From Salinispora arenicola (lineage in GTDB: Bacteria > Actinomycetota > Actinomycetes > Mycobacteriales > Micromonosporaceae), in contig NZ_VFOL01000001.1 in the NCBI RefSeq assembly GCF_006716065.1, positions 2,604,001 to 2,668,000 of the forward strand: 64,000 bases of DNA. Reading direction: 5' to 3'. The stretch's first letter is position 1, and every line of letters begins with the position of its first letter. The notes beneath the pieces are model-generated. The model was not told the origin of the DNA and ran no database searches. It was given only the letters and a program-made list of their open reading frames with translations. The translations under genes and the position numbers were made by a program. Shown in pieces: positions 42,004 through 50,264 of this stretch.

Positions 42004-42296
42004 TTACGCTCTAGACTTAGCACAGCCGCGAAGCATGCGATCTTCCTGCGGGTCGGCGTACCCCCGAAGCTATCGGCGGTTTGCCCGTCACCCCTGCCTA
42101 GACACGCCGCACCGCAGTGCGTACAGGTCGCGGCAGACGGCGAGCCCGACCTCACCTCGTCGGTGGGTCGGGAAGGCGACCGGCTGCTGTGTCACCATCT
42201 CCCGCGACGCGTCCACGCGAGGCGGGTGCACCGAGGCCGCCCGGCCACCTGCATGTCGACTCCGGGCAGCCCCGGCCTATCGAGGGAAGGATTCCA
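42004..42296 (+). promoter_or_regulatory. rho leader region (293 bp)
   Basis: No convincing gene is seen here. TAGACT hexamers at 41952-41957 (inside thrB) and 42012-42017 are candidate -10 elements, without clear -35 partners. A long rho leader is common and is the usual site of Rho-dependent autoregulation. The GAGGGAAGG site at 42281-42289 serves the rho TTG start. The frame is open from GTG 42117, but that extension is low-complexity and not expected for Rho. Confidence 0.45.
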
Positions 42297-44363
42297 TTGA
42301 GCGACACCACCGACGTGACGTCGGATGTTTCCAACGTCGCCGGCGATGCCACGACCGCTGCTCCCACCCGTCGTCGGCGTAGCGGCACGGGTCTGTCGGC
42401 GATGCTGCTGCCTGAGCTTCAGAGCCTGGCTGCGTCGCTCGGCATCTCGGGCACGGCTCGCATGCGTAAGGGTGAGCTGATCAGCGCGATCACCGAGCGC
42501 CAGGGTGGCGGGGCAGCCACCGGAACCCCTCGACCGCGGGCCGAGGTCGCGGCTGCTGCCGCGCTCGCCCGCGAGGAGGTCCACGCGGAGGTCCGCGAGT
42601 CGGGCGAGCGGCCGGAGGCCGAGTCACGTCCTGCGGAGCAGCCAGCCGCTGGTGGGACCACCGGCCGGGCTCGGGGCCGGCGTGCCCGTGCGGCCAGCGA
42701 GGCCAGTGAGGCCCGTGCCGAGGCGCGACCAGGGGGCGCCGAGGCCGGTGATCGGGCCGAGCGTGGTGACCGGGCCGAGCGTGGTGACCGGGCCGAGCGT
42801 GGCGATCGGGCCGAGCGTGGCGATCGGGCCGAGCGTGGCGATCGGGCCGAGCGTGGTGACCGGGCCGAGCGTGGTGACCGGGCCGAGCGTGGCGATCGGG
42901 CCGAGCGTGGTGACCGGGCCGAGCGTGGCGATCGGGCCGAGCGTGGCGATCGGGCCGAGCGTGGTGACCGGGCCGAGCGTGGCGATCGGGCCGAGCGTGG
43001 CGATCGGGCCGAGCGTGGTGACCGGGCCGAGCGTGGCGATCGGGCCGAGCGTGGCGATCGGGCCGAGCGTGGCGATCGGGCCGAGCGTGGCCAGCGTGAC
43101 AATGACGGCGACGAGGAGAACGAGGGTGGCGGCCGGCGCGGCCGGCGCAGCCGATTCCGGGACCGTCGTCGTGGCCGTGGCGACCGGGTCGACGGCGGCG
43201 ACGGTGGCCGGGAGCCCCAGGTCAGCGAGGACGACGTGCTCGTTCCGGTGGCAGGCATCATCGACGTGCTCGACAACTACGCCTTTGTCCGGACCACCGG
43301 CTACCTGGCCGGTCCGAACGACGTCTACGTCTCGATGTCCCAGATCAAGCGGTACGGCCTGCGGCGCGGTGACGCGATCACCGGTGCCGTGCGCGCGGCG
43401 CGGGAGGGCGAGCAGCGGCGGGACAAGTACAACCCGCTCGTTCGGCTGGACACCATCAACGGGATGGAGCCCGAGGAGGCGAAGCGGCGGCCGGAGTTCT
43501 ACCGACTCACCCCGCTCTACCCGCAGGAGCGGCTGCGGTTGGAGAGCGAGCCGCACATCCTCACCACCCGGGTGATCGATCTGGTGATGCCGATCGGTAA
43601 GGGTCAGCGGGCGCTCATCGTTTCGCCGCCGAAGGCCGGTAAGACCATGGTGTTGCAGGCGATCGCGAACGCGATCACCCACAACAACCCGGAGTGCCAC
43701 CTGATGGTGGTGTTGGTGGACGAGCGCCCAGAAGAGGTCACCGACATGCAACGGTCGGTGAAGGGCGAGGTCATCGCGGCGACGTTCGATCGCCCGCCGC
43801 AGGATCACACCACCGTCGCCGAACTGGCGATCGAGCGGGCGAAGCGGCTGGTCGAGCTGGGCCACGACGTGGTCGTGCTGCTCGACTCGGTGACGCGGCT
43901 CGGGCGGTCGTACAACCTGGCGGCACCGGCCAGTGGTCGGATCATGTCGGGTGGTATCGACTCCACCGCGCTGTATCCACCCAAGCGGTTCCTGGGCGCG
44001 GCCCGCAATATCGAAAACGGCGGCTCGTTGACCATCCTCGCCACCGCGCTGGTGGAGACCGGGTCGATGGCGGACACGGTCATCTTCGAGGAGTTCAAGG
44101 GCACCGGCAACGCGGAGCTGAAGTTGGACCGGAAGATCGCCGACAAGCGAACCTTCCCGGCTATCGACATCCACCCGTCCGGCACGCGTAAGGAGGAGAT
44201 CCTGCTCGCGCCGGAGGAACTGGCCATCGTGCACAAGCTTCGGAAGGTGCTGCACTCGCTGGATTCGCAGGCCGCGCTGGACCTGTTGCTGGACCGCCTC
44301 AAGCAGTCGCGCACCAACATCGAGTTCCTGATGCAGATCGCGAAGTCGACACCGGGGGAGTGA
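42297..44363 (+). CDS. rho: Transcription termination factor Rho with expanded repeat insert
   Basis: TTG 42297 follows GAGGGAAGG and yields the actinobacterial N-terminus LSDTTDVTSD. The 688-residue protein has the N-terminal helical bundle (GTGLSAMLLPELQSLAASLGISG, residues about 30-65) and a long Arg/Glu/Asp-rich insert. The RNA-binding cold-shock domain begins near residue 312 (DVLDNYAFVRTTGY). The hexameric ATPase has Walker A PPKAGKT (about residue 445) and Walker B VVVLLDSVTR. The insert contains 19 tandem GDRAER hexapeptides (residues 151-264). Rho releases nascent RNA. Large charged inserts are known in actinobacterial Rho, but this uniform repeat is unusual. Confidence 0.97.
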   Translation: MSDTTDVTSDVSNVAGDATTAAPTRRRRSGTGLSAMLLPELQSLAASLGISGTARMRKGELISAITERQGGGAATGTPRPRAEVAAAAALAREEVHAEVRESGERPEAESRPAEQPAAGGTTGRARGRRARAASEASEARAEARPGGAEAGDRAERGDRAERGDRAERGDRAERGDRAERGDRAERGDRAERGDRAERGDRAERGDRAERGDRAERGDRAERGDRAERGDRAERGDRAERGDRAERGDRAERGDRAERGDRAERGQRDNDGDEENEGGGRRGRRSRFRDRRRGRGDRVDGGDGGREPQVSEDDVLVPVAGIIDVLDNYAFVRTTGYLAGPNDVYVSMSQIKRYGLRRGDAITGAVRAAREGEQRRDKYNPLVRLDTINGMEPEEAKRRPEFYRLTPLYPQERLRLESEPHILTTRVIDLVMPIGKGQRALIVSPPKAGKTMVLQAIANAITHNNPECHLMVVLVDERPEEVTDMQRSVKGEVIAATFDRPPQDHTTVAELAIERAKRLVELGHDVVVLLDSVTRLGRSYNLAAPASGRIMSGGIDSTALYPPKRFLGAARNIENGGSLTILATALVETGSMADTVIFEEFKGTGNAELKLDRKIADKRTFPAIDIHPSGTRKEEILLAPEELAIVHKLRKVLHSLDSQAALDLLLDRLKQSRTNIEFLMQIAKSTPGE
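42747..43088 (+). repeat. 19 x 18-bp tandem repeat inside rho
   Basis: Nineteen units of GGYGAYCGGGCCGAGCGT encode GDRAER without interruption. After a hybrid first unit (GGTGAT), only two versions occur: GGTGAC (type A) and GGCGAT (type B). The order is hybrid, AABBBAABABB, then ABB, ABB, B. The recurring ABB block is a 54-bp higher-order repeat, evidence of repeated unequal exchange or slippage. All six frames are open through the array because the unit contains no stop. Confidence 0.97.
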
Positions 44364-44374
44364 GCCGTAGGGCA

Positions 44375-44411
44375 CGCGAGGGGCACGGCCATACGGGTCG
44401 TGCCCCTCGCG
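44375..44411 (+). terminator. Terminator after rho
   Basis: Arms 44375-44387 and 44399-44411 (CGCGAGGGGCACG and its complement) form a perfect 13-bp stem with an 11-base loop, 12 bases after the rho stop. Confidence 0.8.
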
Positions 44412-44704
44412 GGGCGGTGCCGGACACGCCGCAGCGGGCAAGGGGCGCGCGGTAGGTCGACGGCGTCGGGCTGCGGCGGCCGCAGTTCGCGGTGCACCAG
44501 CGGACGAATGCCCGGCAGGGGTTTGGGAATGCGGTGGTTCGGGCCGATGTTCCGGTTGTCGTATCCGCCGTGTGGCCCGCCTGACGAGCCGACACGCGAC
44601 CGTGGCACACTGGTCAATCGGCCACTGGTTCCGGTTCACGTCCGATCCGTCGCACACCCGCGACCGGGCGACCCGGCGACCACCGACGAGAGGACCGAGG
44701 CGAC
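44412..44704 (+). other. rpmE upstream region, no gene seen
   Basis: The 293 bp between the rho terminator and rpmE hold no convincing coding frame. A frame open from 44400 to 44708 has atypical composition and overlaps the rpmE start. The region must carry the rpmE promoter and a GAGAGGACCGAGGCG translation signal. No zinc-repressor (Zur) palindrome was seen, as expected for the zinc-containing L31 type. Confidence 0.5.
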
Positions 44705-44929
44705 ATGAAGCCCAACATCCACCCGGAGTACGTGACCACGGAGGTCACCTGCTCTTGCGGTAACACCTTCGCCACCCGCAGCACCGCCAAGGGCGGTTCC
44801 ATCCACGTCGAGACGTGCAGCGCCTGTCACCCGTTCTACACCGGTAAGCAGCGCGTTCTGGACACCGCCGGCCGGGTGGCCAAGTTCCAGCAGAAGTACG
44901 CCAAGGTTCAGGCCAAGAAGGGCAAGTAA
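44705..44929 (+). CDS. rpmE: 50S ribosomal protein L31, zinc-binding type
   Basis: The 74-residue protein is full length for L31. Cys16, Cys18, Cys38 and Cys41 ([19 protein letters not shown]) form the zinc site of the C-plus type; the zinc-free paralogue is not in the window. It sits between rho and prfA, the classical actinobacterial order. A long hairpin separates it from prfA. Confidence 0.97.
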   Translation: MKPNIHPEYVTTEVTCSCGNTFATRSTAKGGSIHVETCSACHPFYTGKQRVLDTAGRVAKFQQKYAKVQAKKGK

Positions 44930-44938
44930 CGCCCCAGT

Positions 44939-44978
44939 CGGCGCCCGTGTCCGGTTTCGTAACCGGGCGCGGGCGCCG
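44939..44978 (+). terminator. Two-part hairpin between rpmE and prfA
   Basis: The outer arms CGGCGCCCG (44939-44947) and CGGGCGCCG (44970-44978) enclose an inner stem CCGGTT/AACCGG (44951-44956/44961-44966) with a TCGT loop. It starts ten bases after the rpmE stop and probably terminates or attenuates rpmE transcription. Confidence 0.7.
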
Positions 44979-45043
44979 TCCGTATTCAGTCCTGCCCCCG
45001 GGGCATCGCCGTCCAGTGCCCGTTGTCGAAGGAGTACCTGTCC

Positions 45044-46132
45044 ATGAGTAGCGAGCGTCTGGCCGCCCTCCTCGACGAGTACGCGGACCTGGAAAAGCGG
45101 CTGGCCGACCCGGCCATCCACGCCGACCAGAACATGGCTCGCCGGGTCGGCCGCCGGTATGCGGAACTGGTGCCACTACACAAGGCCGCCTCCGAGTTGG
45201 AGCAGGCCCGAGCCGATCTTGCGGCGGCGAAGGAACTGGCTGCCGAGGATCCGGCCTTCGTCGGCGAGGCCGAGGCGATCGCGGCGGCCCTGCCGGCGCT
45301 GGAGGAGGGCCTCGCCGAGCTGTTGATCCCGCGGGATCCACACGACGCCAAGGATGTCATCGTCGAGATCAAGGCAGGCGAGGGCGGCGAGGAGTCGGCA
45401 CTCTTCGCCGGTGACCTGCTGCGGATGTACACCCGATATGCCGAGCGCTGTGGCTGGCTGGTCGAGGTGATCGACGCGCAGGACTCCGACCTCGGTGGCG
45501 TGAAGGACGTGTCGCTGGCTATCAAGAGCAAGGGGGTACCGGAGGGCGGCAACGGGGTGTGGTCCCGACTCAAGTGGGAGGGCGGCGTGCACCGGGTGCA
45601 GCGGGTGCCGGTCACGGAGTCGCAGGGCCGCATCCACACCAGCGCTGCCGGCGTGCTGATGCTGCCGGAGGCCGAGGAGGTCGACGTGACGATCGATCCG
45701 AATGAGCTGCGGATCGATGTATTTCGTTCGTCCGGTCCTGGTGGGCAGTCGGTGAACACCACCGACTCCGCGGTCCGGATCACCCACCTGCCGACCGGCA
45801 TCGTCGTCTCCTGCCAGAACGAGAAGTCCCAGTTGCAGAACCGCGAGCAGGCGCTACGGATCCTGCGGGCCCGACTCCTGGCGGTGGCGCAGGAACAGGC
45901 CGATGCCGCCGCCTCGGACGCGCGTAAGGCGCAGGTGCGTACGGTGGACCGTTCGGAACGAATCCGCACCTACAACTTTCCCCAGAACCGGATCACCGAT
46001 CACCGGATCGGCTATACGGCGTACAACCTGGATCTGGCGCTCGCCGGGGAGCTGGACGGGGTGCTGGCAGCGCTCGCTGAGGCCGACCGGGCAGCCCGGT
46101 TGGCGGGCGAGGCGGAGTTGGGTCGCCGCTGA
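45044..46132 (+). CDS. prfA: Peptide chain release factor 1
   Basis: ATG 45044 lies nine bases after AAGGAG and is preferred over TTG 45023. The 362-residue protein contains the GGQ catalytic motif in [19 protein letters not shown], which PrmC methylates on Gln. The codon-recognition domain precedes it, and an N-terminal coiled segment is present. It releases peptides at UAA and UAG. Its modifying enzyme gene prmC lies 1.7 kb downstream beyond an inserted minus-strand gene. Confidence 0.97.
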   Translation: MSSERLAALLDEYADLEKRLADPAIHADQNMARRVGRRYAELVPLHKAASELEQARADLAAAKELAAEDPAFVGEAEAIAAALPALEEGLAELLIPRDPHDAKDVIVEIKAGEGGEESALFAGDLLRMYTRYAERCGWLVEVIDAQDSDLGGVKDVSLAIKSKGVPEGGNGVWSRLKWEGGVHRVQRVPVTESQGRIHTSAAGVLMLPEAEEVDVTIDPNELRIDVFRSSGPGGQSVNTTDSAVRITHLPTGIVVSCQNEKSQLQNREQALRILRARLLAVAQEQADAAASDARKAQVRTVDRSERIRTYNFPQNRITDHRIGYTAYNLDLALAGELDGVLAALAEADRAARLAGEAELGRR

Positions 46133-46243
46133 CGTCACGTCGTCGCCGCAGCACCGTGCTTCGCCGAACAGCTGGACGTCACCCGCTCCGCACCGGATCC
46201 GCCGGGGCTGTGCCCGAGGCAGTAGGTGGGCTCGCCCGACTCG

Positions 46244-47794
46244 TCAGGAGGCGCGGGGACGGGTCTTCGCGCGGAGCATCTCCCGGTCGGCGACCTCGAA
46301 GGCGGTGCTCAGGGCGTCCTGAACGTCGGGCCCGGTGGCAGCCACCTCGGCGAAGCCGATGCTGACCCCGACGGGGGTGCCGGGTACGAGGGATTCCCAG
46401 TCCTCGGTCCGAATGGCGGACTCGATCCGGCGTGCCACCTCGTCCGCCTCGTCGATGCCGGTGCCGAGCAGCACCACGACGAACTCGTCGCCGCCGTAGC
46501 GGGCCACGAAGTCGTTTCGCCGCATCATCCGGTTGACCACGCCGGCGACCCGTTGCAGCACCAGGTCACCGGAGTGGTGCCCGTGGTGTGTGTTCACCGC
46601 CTTGAAACCGTCCAGGTCGCACACGCCGATCACCACCCGTTCGCCCTGGGCCATCACCGCGGCGATGTGTCGCTCCAACCGGCGCCGGTTGGGTAGCCCG
46701 GTCAGCGGATCGGTGAGTGCCTCGCCCTCGAAGCGGGCTGCCTCGCGACGCATCTCCTCGTGGTCGATCCGGGCGGCGATCCCGTCGATGTAGACGTCCC
46801 GGAGCCGATCGTTACGCTGCGCGGCGAGCCGGAACGCCCGCCGGTCGGCCCGGTGCGCGGCGGCGTGCTCCCCGGCCCGGCTCAGCGCGATGCTGCGTAG
46901 CCGGGCGGGCTCGGCCGCGCCCAGCGTCTCGGTGGACACCCGTACGGTGTCCAGCCGGGTGACCGCCTCGATCGGACGGTCGTCCGCGATGGCCAGGCAG
47001 ACCTCGCCGAGTTGGCGCATGTCCCGAGCTCGGGCACTGTCGGCGCCGTGGCTCAGCAGTCGAGCCGGGGCACCATCTGTTCCCACCGCCAACCGGTCGC
47101 CCAGGGCGGCCTGCCGCGCGGCGGCGTAACCGTACGCGGCGAGGCTGCTCGGGCGCAGTCGGCTGGCCCGTCCGGCGCGCAGGAACTGCCCCAGGTCCCC
47201 GGCCACGTCGCGGAGCACCCGCAGGCAGCCGTCGCTGTCGCCGGTGTGGTCCAGCGCGACGGCGTTGCGTAGCCGGATGCCGGGGGCGGCGAAGGCCTCC
47301 TCCGGGATGCCGGCGGCGAGCCCGAGCTGCCGTGCTCGCTCGATCGCGCCCAGCGCGTACCCGTGGAAGCTGAGGTAGGAGTATGCCATCGCGAGGTCGT
47401 GCCAGCCCCACGCGGTGTCTCGGTCGGTATCCTCGACGGCCCCCAGCGCACGAGCGGCCCGTACCAGATGCATGACGCAGCGGTCCAGCGCACCCTGGTG
47501 GTGGGCGGCGAGGGCGGCGAGCGCGTGGAGGTGGCCGTGCGGGTACGGCTCGGCGATGTCTCGGACCGCGGTGGTGGCCTCCTCGATGGCCCGGGTGTAT
47601 TCCGCGGTGCGGCCCAGGTTGAGCAACGCCGAGAGGCGTTGCACCAGGGCGTCGGCACGCGCGTACCGGTCGGTGGTGGTGGTGAGTACGCCAGTGAGGA
47701 TCCGGTACGCCTCGGCGGAGCGGCTCGACTCCTGCAGGCCGCGTGCCTGTGTCAGGGTGTCGACCTGGTCGCCGACCCGGTCCAGCCAACCCAC
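46244..47794 (-). CDS. Diguanylate cyclase with TPR-like helical N-terminus
   Basis: The 516-residue protein starts at a GTG preceded by GGGAGG. Residues about 1-330 are helical, with alternating A/L repeats like degenerate tetratricopeptides and no membrane segment or receiver domain. Residues about 345-510 form a GGDEF domain with an intact active site (RYGGDEFVVVL), plus LTDPLTGLPNRR and VCDLDGFKAVN. It should make cyclic di-GMP in the cytoplasm. No inhibitory RXXD site is evident just before the active motif. It lies antisense to its neighbours, between prfA and prmC. Confidence 0.9.
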   Translation of the reverse strand: MGWLDRVGDQVDTLTQARGLQESSRSAEAYRILTGVLTTTTDRYARADALVQRLSALLNLGRTAEYTRAIEEATTAVRDIAEPYPHGHLHALAALAAHHQGALDRCVMHLVRAARALGAVEDTDRDTAWGWHDLAMAYSYLSFHGYALGAIERARQLGLAAGIPEEAFAAPGIRLRNAVALDHTGDSDGCLRVLRDVAGDLGQFLRAGRASRLRPSSLAAYGYAAARQAALGDRLAVGTDGAPARLLSHGADSARARDMRQLGEVCLAIADDRPIEAVTRLDTVRVSTETLGAAEPARLRSIALSRAGEHAAAHRADRRAFRLAAQRNDRLRDVYIDGIAARIDHEEMRREAARFEGEALTDPLTGLPNRRRLERHIAAVMAQGERVVIGVCDLDGFKAVNTHHGHHSGDLVLQRVAGVVNRMMRRNDFVARYGGDEFVVVLLGTGIDEADEVARRIESAIRTEDWESLVPGTPVGVSIGFAEVAATGPDVQDALSTAFEVADREMLRAKTRPRAS

Positions 47795-47868
47795 CCGTGA
47801 CCTCCCGTCTGTGTGCGTTCGACCGCACCGGCTCGTGGTGGGGCTTCGCGACGCTCCATGATTATGGC

Positions 47869-48783
47869 GTGAGCACCTTGTCGCAACAGCCGTCCGAAGG
47901 GGCGAACCGGGAGCGACCCACGCTGGCGGTGGTCCGCGCGGCCCGGCTGCTGGCCGATGCCGGGGTTGAGGGTGCCCGTGGCGAGGCGGAGGTGCTGGCC
48001 GCGTATGTGCTGGGGGTGCCGCGTGGACGGCTGGCGCTGGCCGACGGGTTCACCGCGGCCCAGCGCCACCGGTTCGACGCGTTGGTGACGCGTCGGGCTG
48101 CTCGGGAACCGTTGCAGTACCTTACCGGCAGCGCTCCTTTCCGGTACCTCGAACTGGCGGTTGGCCCGGGTGTCTTCGTGCCTCGCCCGGAGACGGAGCT
48201 GCTTGCCGGGTGGGGTGTCGAGCAGGCACGTCGGGAGGCGGCGCCGTTGGTCGTGGACCTGTGCAGCGGTTCTGGGGCGATCGCACTGGCCGTGGCGCAG
48301 GAGGTCCCGGCGGCCCGCGTTGTCGCGGTGGAGGGTTCCCCGGCGGCGCTGTCCTGGTTGCGGCGCAACGTGGCCAGCCGGGCCGCCGGCGGTGATCGCG
48401 CGGTCGAGGTGGTGGCCGCCGATGTCACGGCCCCGGACCTGCTCGCCGAACTCCTCGGACGGGTGGACGTGTTGCTGTGCAACCCGCCGTATGTGCCGGC
48501 GGACGTTGTTGTGCCTCCGGAGGTCGGTCGGCACGATCCGCCGGGGGCGGTCTTCGCCGGCGTCGACGGGTTGGCCGTCGTCCGGTCGGTGGTGCCCCGG
48601 GCGGCGGTGCTGTTACGGGCCGGGGGTCGGTTCGGAATCGAGCACGACGACACGCATGACGAGGCGGTGCCCCGGCTGCTGGCCGCGGATGGCCGGTACG
48701 GCTCGATCGCCGACCATGCCGACCTGGCTGGCCGACCCCGGTTCGCTACGGCGACTCGGCGTCGGGACGCTCCGGACAGGTGA
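47869..48783 (+). CDS. prmC: Release factor glutamine methyltransferase
   Basis: GTG 47869 gives a 304-residue protein; an upstream open extension runs over the diguanylate cyclase start and is rejected. It has the helical N-terminal domain, FVPRPETELLAGW, the SAM motif VVDLCSGSGAIALAVA and the NPPYVP catalytic motif. It methylates the GGQ glutamine of release factors. CATGAT ends six bases before the GTG and could be a poor -10 for a leaderless start, which would let it be transcribed apart from prfA. Confidence 0.95.
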   Translation: MSTLSQQPSEGANRERPTLAVVRAARLLADAGVEGARGEAEVLAAYVLGVPRGRLALADGFTAAQRHRFDALVTRRAAREPLQYLTGSAPFRYLELAVGPGVFVPRPETELLAGWGVEQARREAAPLVVDLCSGSGAIALAVAQEVPAARVVAVEGSPAALSWLRRNVASRAAGGDRAVEVVAADVTAPDLLAELLGRVDVLLCNPPYVPADVVVPPEVGRHDPPGAVFAGVDGLAVVRSVVPRAAVLLRAGGRFGIEHDDTHDEAVPRLLAADGRYGSIADHADLAGRPRFATATRRRDAPDR

Positions 48784-48912
48784 GAGCCCGGCGGCGCTGG
48801 CGGGAAGGCCGGCGAACTCGCCCGCGTCGGGGCGGGGTGGGTGTTGCGTGTCCGGCCTCCTGGGTACGGCCGCTACACCGCCTGCACCGGGCGTGGCAGA
48901 CTGCTGCTCGTG

Positions 48913-49557
48913 ATGCTCTACGACTGCCGGTCGCCCGCCGACCGGGACCGCGGCGTCGCGGCAGCCATCGAGGCGGTGCGGGGCGGCGAGTTGGTCGTCC
49001 TGCCGACCGACACGGTCTATGGGGTGGGGGCGGACGCGTTCACCCCGCACGCGGTCAAGGCCCTGCTCGATGCCAAGGGGGGCCGGCCGGTGCCGCCGCC
49101 GGTGCTGATCGGCTCTCGGCGTACTCTCGACGGCCTGGTCTTCAGGCTGCCCCGGGCGGCCCGTGACCTGGTGGAGGCGTTCTGGCCGGGTGCGCTGACC
49201 ATTGTGGTCGAGCACTCGCCCAGCCTGCGCTGGGACCTGGGGGAGACGTCGGGCACGGTCGCGGTGCGGATGCCGTTGCATCCGGTCGCGCTGGAGGTCC
49301 TTCGGGAGACTGGCCCGATGGCGGTGGCGTCGGCGAACACAGCCGGGCTGCCCGCGGCCACCACCGCTGAGGCGGCCCGCGGGCAGCTCGCCTACTCGGT
49401 ACGCACGTACCTGGAGGCGGGTCCGGCGGTCGACCCGGTGCCGAGCACGATCGTGGACCTGACCGGTGCGGTGCCCCAGTTGGTCCGGGCTGGGGCGGTC
49501 GGGCTGGACCGGCTGCGCGATGTGGTGCCGGACATCGTCGAGAGCCGGGCGGCCTGA
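48913..49557 (+). CDS. Sua5/YciO/TsaC-family threonylcarbamoyl-AMP synthase
   Basis: The 214-residue protein starts at ATG 48913 (GTG 48910 is equally possible). It has the YrdC-fold motifs LVVLPTDTVYGVGADAF, the long FWPGALTIVVE stretch and VAVRMPLHPVALEVL. It makes threonylcarbamoyl-AMP for the t6A37 modification of tRNAs that read ANN codons. It lacks the C-terminal Sua5 domain, so it is the TsaC-like form. It follows prmC by about 130 bp and abuts the phosphatase gene. Confidence 0.93.
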   Translation: MLYDCRSPADRDRGVAAAIEAVRGGELVVLPTDTVYGVGADAFTPHAVKALLDAKGGRPVPPPVLIGSRRTLDGLVFRLPRAARDLVEAFWPGALTIVVEHSPSLRWDLGETSGTVAVRMPLHPVALEVLRETGPMAVASANTAGLPAATTAEAARGQLAYSVRTYLEAGPAVDPVPSTIVDLTGAVPQLVRAGAVGLDRLRDVVPDIVESRAA

Positions 49558-50172
49558 GTGCCACCGTTTACCGTCCTCCACGTGTGCATGGGTAACATCT
49601 GCCGCTCGCCGATGGCCGAGCGGCTGCTGGTCCTGGCTGTCCAGGAGCGGTTGGCCCGAGGCGGTGACGTCGGTCCGGAATCCGCCGACGACATGCTGCA
49701 CAGTCACAGTGCCGGCACCGGCGGTTGGCATGCCGGCGAGGAGATGAACCCACCGGCGGCCCGGCAGGTGACCGGGCGGGGTGGCAGCACCGACGGGTTC
49801 GCGGCCCGCAGGCTGCGCTCGGAGCACATCGACGCCGCCGACCTCGTGCTCACCGCGACCGCCGATCAGCAGGAGTTCGTGGCGGCGTTGCGTCCGGACG
49901 CGGGCTCCCGCACGTTCGTGCTGGGCGAGTTCGGCCGCTTGCTGTCCGCGGTGGACCTGGCCGCGTTGCCGCCGGCCGGACGAACCGCGGCCACCGTGTA
50001 CGCGCGTGGCGTGGCGTTGGTCGCTGCGGTCCATGCCGTTCGGGCGGGTGCCGGGCCGCTGCCCGCCGATGACCTCGATGATCCGTGGGGGCGGGGCGAC
50101 CAGTGCTTCGGCCGGGTCGCGGACGAGGTCGAGGAGACCGTGCGCCCGCTGGCGGCGGCGCTGTTGCCGTAA
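49558..50172 (+). CDS. Low-molecular-weight protein-tyrosine phosphatase family protein
   Basis: The GTG start directly follows the stop of the TsaC-like gene with no gap. The 204-residue protein has the CX5R P-loop VCMGNICRSPMAERLL and a C-terminal Asp in DDLDDPWGR, as expected for the general acid. It is longer than the usual 155-160 residues through an insertion and a C-terminal helix. Targets could be phosphotyrosine proteins or arginine-phosphate-like substrates; none is evident here. Confidence 0.9.
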   Translation: MPPFTVLHVCMGNICRSPMAERLLVLAVQERLARGGDVGPESADDMLHSHSAGTGGWHAGEEMNPPAARQVTGRGGSTDGFAARRLRSEHIDAADLVLTATADQQEFVAALRPDAGSRTFVLGEFGRLLSAVDLAALPPAGRTAATVYARGVALVAAVHAVRAGAGPLPADDLDDPWGRGDQCFGRVADEVEETVRPLAAALLP

Positions 50173-50264
50173 CCCGCCTGGGTTACCCGTCGGCGAACGA
50201 GGCGGACAAGAGGTGCATTCAGGTCATTCTTGACGGGTCCTGCCGGCTCCTGCGGGGAGAGCTG

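Noticed and set aside
42004..42296. N-terminal extension of Rho from GTG 42117
   Set aside because: The added 60 residues are low-complexity, and TTG 42297 has a good ribosome-binding site and the expected SDTTD start.
42747..43088. CRISPR-like array
   Set aside because: The 18-bp units are directly adjacent with no spacers and are in frame inside rho.
42419..44657. Long open frames on the minus strand and in other plus frames across rho
   Set aside because: They arise because the 18-bp repeat has no stop in any frame; the proteins are monotonous repeats of shadow codons.
44400..44708. 102-codon ORF before rpmE
   Set aside because: It overlaps the rpmE start and a terminator arm and shows no protein-like pattern.
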